Shown here in pieces: positions 51,934-55,144 of a stretch of 55,144 nt of DNA (position 1 is the stretch's first letter; each line of letters begins with the position of its first letter). The stretch comes from Caulobacter sp. AP07. Lineage in GTDB: Bacteria > Pseudomonadota > Alphaproteobacteria > Caulobacterales > Caulobacteraceae. Under the pieces are notes generated by a model. The model searched no databases. It saw only the letters and a list, made by a program, of their open reading frames with translations, and had not been told where the DNA came from. A program made the translations under genes and the position numbers. The DNA is taken from assembly GCF_000281955.1 (NCBI RefSeq), contig NZ_AKKF01000254.1, positions 1-55,144 of the forward strand, given 5' to 3'.

Positions 51934-54783
51934 TCACTGGAACGCAAATCGCATCCCAAACCGGAGAAGGCGCCCCAGATAGTCGTAATAGGTCGGATTG
52001 GTTGACAAGCCGCCCGAGGCGATGATCACCGGATCCCGATCGAGCAGATTGGTGATATTCAGGAAGGCCTCCGCAGGCGTCGACGCCAGACGGACCTTCT
52101 TGGTTAGATTGAGATCGGCATAGACCGCGCCCGCCACCCTGTTGGCGTTGATCGTCGGGTGGGCCGTGGTCGAGGCCGGGCAGCCCGAGGAACAGACCAC
52201 ATAGCTGTTGTCGATCGTGCCGGCGCTGACGCCGCGCGCCACGGCGGTCGCCGTGAAGCCGTCGTTCTCGTAGATCGCCGCCAGCCGATAGATCCAGCGC
52301 GGCGCGCCGCTGCCGTGGGCGCCGGCGCTGTCGGTGGGCGCATCGATGCCGTTGTTGATGTAGTTCTTGATGTAGTGCGTGGCGCTGAAACGCAGGGTCA
52401 GGTCGCCCGGCAGCTTGGGCGCAATGGCGTCGAGCGGCGTGCGATAGGTCGCCGCGACGTCGAACGCCTTGGCGTGGGCCCGCGCGAAATTGAAGGGGCT
52501 GAGGTTCACGCTCAGCTCGGGCGACGCGCCCGGCGTGCGGGTGAAGGCCGCGCAGTATTCCTTCAGCCCGTCATGGCAACGGTTGACGATCGTCTGCGAG
52601 TAGACCTGCCCGATAGCGTCCCGGACCTGGATGTCGAAATAGTCGAACGACGTCGTGAAGCCGGGCATGAAGCGCGGCTGGACAATGACGCCGGCCGTCC
52701 AGGTGTCGGCGACTTCCGGCCGGAGATTGGGGTTACCGGTGGTGACCTCGATGAATGGCGTCGCGGCGTTGCCGTTGAACGGATCGTTGAGGCTATTGGT
52801 CCGTGACGTGCCGCGTTGATAGAGCTCGTTGAGGTTCGCCGCGCGAATGTCGCGCGAGCGCACCAGCCGGAACCTCAGATCATCGATCGGCCGATAGGAC
52901 GCGCCAAGCTTCCAGGTCGTGACATAGCCGGACGTGCTGTAGTCCGTGCCGCGCACGGCGCCATTGAGGTCGATGCCCGCGCCCAGGGGCACGGCGACCT
53001 CGGCATAGGCTTCCTTCACCGTGTAGTGGCCGAACGTCGGCAGGAAGTTCCCGACCGACCATCCCGACCGATACTGCGCCTCCACGAAGCCCGAGACGGC
53101 TTCACGGCGATACTCCGCGCCGGTGGCGACCGACATCGGGCCCGCCCAGGTGGAGAACGGATCAAAGGAAAGATTGAAGCCCGCGGTCGTCTGCGCGAAG
53201 CGCTGGCGGCGATAGGGATCGCCCAGCACGTAGTCGATGGCGGCGGCCGAGGCGACGCCCACGCCGAGACGATTGAGCGGCGCGCAACCGTTCGTGGGAT
53301 CGGTCAGGGTTGAGCGGCAGACGATCGCGCCGCCCGGCGCGACGACCGCATCGGTCGCCAGGGCCAGGCGCGAGGTGTTGAGGATGTTGCGCAACATCTC
53401 CGTGATGTCGGACTGGCCGTACTGGGCATAGGCGTCCCAGCGGACATCGCGGCCGAACGCATCGAACCGGCCTTCGCCGCCGACGGCGAAGCGCTGCACG
53501 CGCCGGGTGTTGTAGTTCTTGCGGTAGGGAAAGTCCTGCGCGGAGGTGCCGAGCGTCACGCTGGTGACGCCCGCGAGCGCCGTCGGCCCCAGCGCGGCCA
53601 CCAGATAAGGATTGCTCGCCGACAGGGTATAGGAAGAGGTCAGCGAGGGGCCGGCGTTTGAGACGGAGCGGTTCCAGTTGTAGGCGGCCTCGCCGAACAG
53701 GGTCACCGTGTCGGTGAGCGCGAAGCTGACGCGACCGAAGACTCCGCGCCGGTCGTCCTGAGGATCAAGGCCGATCCGACGATTGCCGTCCGCCAGCGCC
53801 CAGTCGCCGCCGACGGTCGTGGTGGCGTTGGAGAGCGCGCCGTAGTCGTAGCGGTTCACGCTGCCGCCTGGACCGAAATAGAGGCCCCTCAGGCTGTTGG
53901 CCACGGCCCCGGCTGAGCTGTTGATGATGCCGCCCGGCAAGGTGTTGTTCGTACCGGCGTTCGTCACCACCAGGTACTGCGGCTGGCCGTTGGGCGCCGT
54001 GTAGTTCGGATTGGTGAGGAGACGGTCGCCGTGCTGGTTCCAGTCGCGATCGACGTTGAAGATCCCGTCGCGATGGGCGTACTCGCCGCTGACCATCACG
54101 TGACCGCGCCCGCCCGCGAAGCGTTTGCCGCCCGCGGCGCTGACCAGATAGTTGCGGCCGTCGCCATGCGTCGTGCCGCCGCCCTCGACCGTGGCTTTCA
54201 GACCCGTGAAGTCCTTGACGAGGATGAAGTTGACGACCCCCGACACGGCGTCCGAGCCATAGGCGGCCGAGGCACCGCCGGTGACGATCTCCACGCTTTT
54301 GACCAGCGCCTGGGGCACGTTGTTGACGTCGACGGCGCCCGTCACCGACGAGCCGACCGAGCGGCGGCCATCCACCAGCACCAGGGTGCGCTCGACGCCG
54401 AGATTGCGCAGATTGAGCGCGTTGATGCCCGCGAGGCCATTGCTCAGATAAAGGCGCGTGTTGGCCGGACGTAGGCTGCCGGCCACGGCCGGGATCTGGT
54501 TGACGTAGTCGGCCAGATTGTTGGTCGGGGCCTGGGTGCGGATTTCCTCCTGCGTCACGACGGTCAGCGCAGTCGGCGATTTGTAGCCGTCGCGAGCGAT
54601 GCGCGTGCCGGTCACCACGACCTCGGCCACGGACCCGACTTCATCGCTCTCGGGCGCGGAAGGTTGAGCGGCGGTGGCTGGGGCCGAAGCCGAAACGGCA
54701 AAGCCTAGGGTCAAGGCGGCCACCACCACGCTCGAGGCGCAGGAAAGTTTCCGGTCCGTTGCACGCGGCCGCCGAGATCGCAC
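51934..54783 (-). CDS. TonB-dependent outer-membrane receptor
   Basis: 949 residues from a GTG at 54783 with AGGGG seven bases upstream; the frame is open to 54882 but the added residues are not signal-like. Signal region SVVVAALTLGFAVSASAPATAA, TonB-box-like AEVVVTGTRI, plug with LRNLGVERTLVLVDGRRSVGSS and VEIVTGGASAAYGSDAVSGVVNFI, then a long barrel ending RLLRFGMRFAFQ. Barrel motifs match the 16188 receptor (YAEVAVPLG, RLVRSRDIRAANLNELY, NPNLRPEVADTWTAGVI), so they belong to one subfamily. No substrate gene adjoins it: the defence island sits at its 3' side. Confidence 0.92.
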   Translation of the reverse strand: MRSRRPRATDRKLSCASSVVVAALTLGFAVSASAPATAAQPSAPESDEVGSVAEVVVTGTRIARDGYKSPTALTVVTQEEIRTQAPTNNLADYVNQIPAVAGSLRPANTRLYLSNGLAGINALNLRNLGVERTLVLVDGRRSVGSSVTGAVDVNNVPQALVKSVEIVTGGASAAYGSDAVSGVVNFILVKDFTGLKATVEGGGTTHGDGRNYLVSAAGGKRFAGGRGHVMVSGEYAHRDGIFNVDRDWNQHGDRLLTNPNYTAPNGQPQYLVVTNAGTNNTLPGGIINSSAGAVANSLRGLYFGPGGSVNRYDYGALSNATTTVGGDWALADGNRRIGLDPQDDRRGVFGRVSFALTDTVTLFGEAAYNWNRSVSNAGPSLTSSYTLSASNPYLVAALGPTALAGVTSVTLGTSAQDFPYRKNYNTRRVQRFAVGGEGRFDAFGRDVRWDAYAQYGQSDITEMLRNILNTSRLALATDAVVAPGGAIVCRSTLTDPTNGCAPLNRLGVGVASAAAIDYVLGDPYRRQRFAQTTAGFNLSFDPFSTWAGPMSVATGAEYRREAVSGFVEAQYRSGWSVGNFLPTFGHYTVKEAYAEVAVPLGAGIDLNGAVRGTDYSTSGYVTTWKLGASYRPIDDLRFRLVRSRDIRAANLNELYQRGTSRTNSLNDPFNGNAATPFIEVTTGNPNLRPEVADTWTAGVIVQPRFMPGFTTSFDYFDIQVRDAIGQVYSQTIVNRCHDGLKEYCAAFTRTPGASPELSVNLSPFNFARAHAKAFDVAATYRTPLDAIAPKLPGDLTLRFSATHYIKNYINNGIDAPTDSAGAHGSGAPRWIYRLAAIYENDGFTATAVARGVSAGTIDNSYVVCSSGCPASTTAHPTINANRVAGAVYADLNLTKKVRLASTPAEAFLNITNLLDRDPVIIASGGLSTNPTYYDYLGRLLRFGMRFAFQ

Positions 54784-55144
54784 GAGAAATCCCCTATTTG
54801 TTTTGCCCCAGCTGCCGCGACAGTAACGGATTCCGAAGCCGTCACCACCCGCCGTCGCCGCAGCGCGAGTGAAGGCAAGCACCCCTTCCCAAGGTCGACG
54901 AAGGGGCGGTCACGGTTCTACGCCTGATCGCCTGAATGTCGTGTTTCTGGAGCCCATCCAAGGGCAGTTCATGGCGCGACCCGGCCACCTATGCAGACCT
55001 AAGGATCGGCGGGGCAGGGTGGAAGGCGGCCAACTGTTCTTACCAGCGAAGCTGGTGGGTGGGGCTTCACCGCCGCAAGATGCCCTGCACCGATCCCCCA
55101 CCCGACCCGCTACGCGGGCCCCCCTCCCCCCAAGGGGGAGGGAA
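54784..55144. other. Upstream region of the second TonB receptor, no gene seen
   Basis: 361 bp to the window end. It carries the receptor's ribosome binding site (AGGGG at ~54791-54795) and the hairpin-rich end listed separately. Promoter hexamers are not clear. A 63-codon minus-strand frame (54910-55101) has no family-like content. Confidence 0.5.
55106..55142. repeat. Paired GC hairpins, probable dispersed intergenic repeat
   Basis: CCCGC-TAC-GCGGG (55106-55118) is followed by a 9-bp stem, CCCTCCCCC / GGGGGAGGG, with a three-base loop (55122-55142). This style of C-run/G-run hairpin is familiar from intergenic repeats in caulobacters, but copy number cannot be tested in one window. Confidence 0.4.

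Overview
The window is GC-rich DNA with the codon-position bias, large TonB-dependent receptors and regulator set typical of an alphaproteobacterium. The best guess is Caulobacter or a close relative; this rests on gene style only, with no rRNA or marker gene to confirm it. No tRNA, rRNA or CRISPR array was seen.

Layout. (1) 1-7.6 kb, trimeric autotransporter locus: the 3' end of a secreted protein gene, a 2,005-residue YadA-like adhesin, a small exported protein and an OmpH/Skp-like periplasmic chaperone. (2) 7.8-21.8 kb, regulators and a carbohydrate-utilisation locus: a receiver-less LuxR-type HTH protein, an FCD-type GntR regulator, gluconokinase, two tandem paralogous exported proteins (two right-handed beta-helix domains plus a gluconolactonase-like propeller), a TonB-dependent receptor, a LacI-type regulator and an ACS-family MFS transporter. 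A perfect CGACCATGGTCG palindrome lies between gluconokinase and the first beta-helix gene and again before the receptor, with a near match before the GntR/LuxR pair, suggesting one regulon. The working model is outer-membrane uptake, periplasmic or surface cleavage to an aldonic or uronic sugar, inner-membrane import by the MFS protein, and phosphorylation by gluconokinase. (3) 22-25 kb: an ABC-F translation ATPase, a response-regulator scrap and a LuxR-family regulator preceded by a perfect 13-bp inverted repeat. (4) 25.1-42.7 kb: a two-partner secretion operon, TpsB transporter followed by a 5,285-residue TpsA exoprotein. (5) 43.0-51.8 kb, a defence island: a prokaryotic MORC-like GHKL ATPase, a Z1-domain SF2-like helicase and a PD-(D/E)XK nuclease in one overlapping operon, facing a Vsr endonuclease plus 5-cytosine methyltransferase operon. 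Transposon debris lies on the left (dead serine resolvase, IS6-like transposase scrap, tandem 20-mers), and diverged copies of one ~100-bp sequence lie on both flanks. (6) 51.9-55.1 kb: a second TonB-dependent receptor and a hairpin-rich intergenic end.

The best candidate for an unusual system is the defence island. Its components match a class of restriction systems already predicted by comparative genomics (prokaryotic MORC/Z1/PD-(D/E)XK/Dcm/Vsr neighbourhoods). This version appears to lack the AIPR-type protein I recall as a frequent companion, and it fuses an extra ~170-residue N-terminal domain in frame to the ATPase, with a strong internal ribosome binding site at the junction. The tandem beta-helix/propeller fusion proteins and their palindromic operator are the second candidate.
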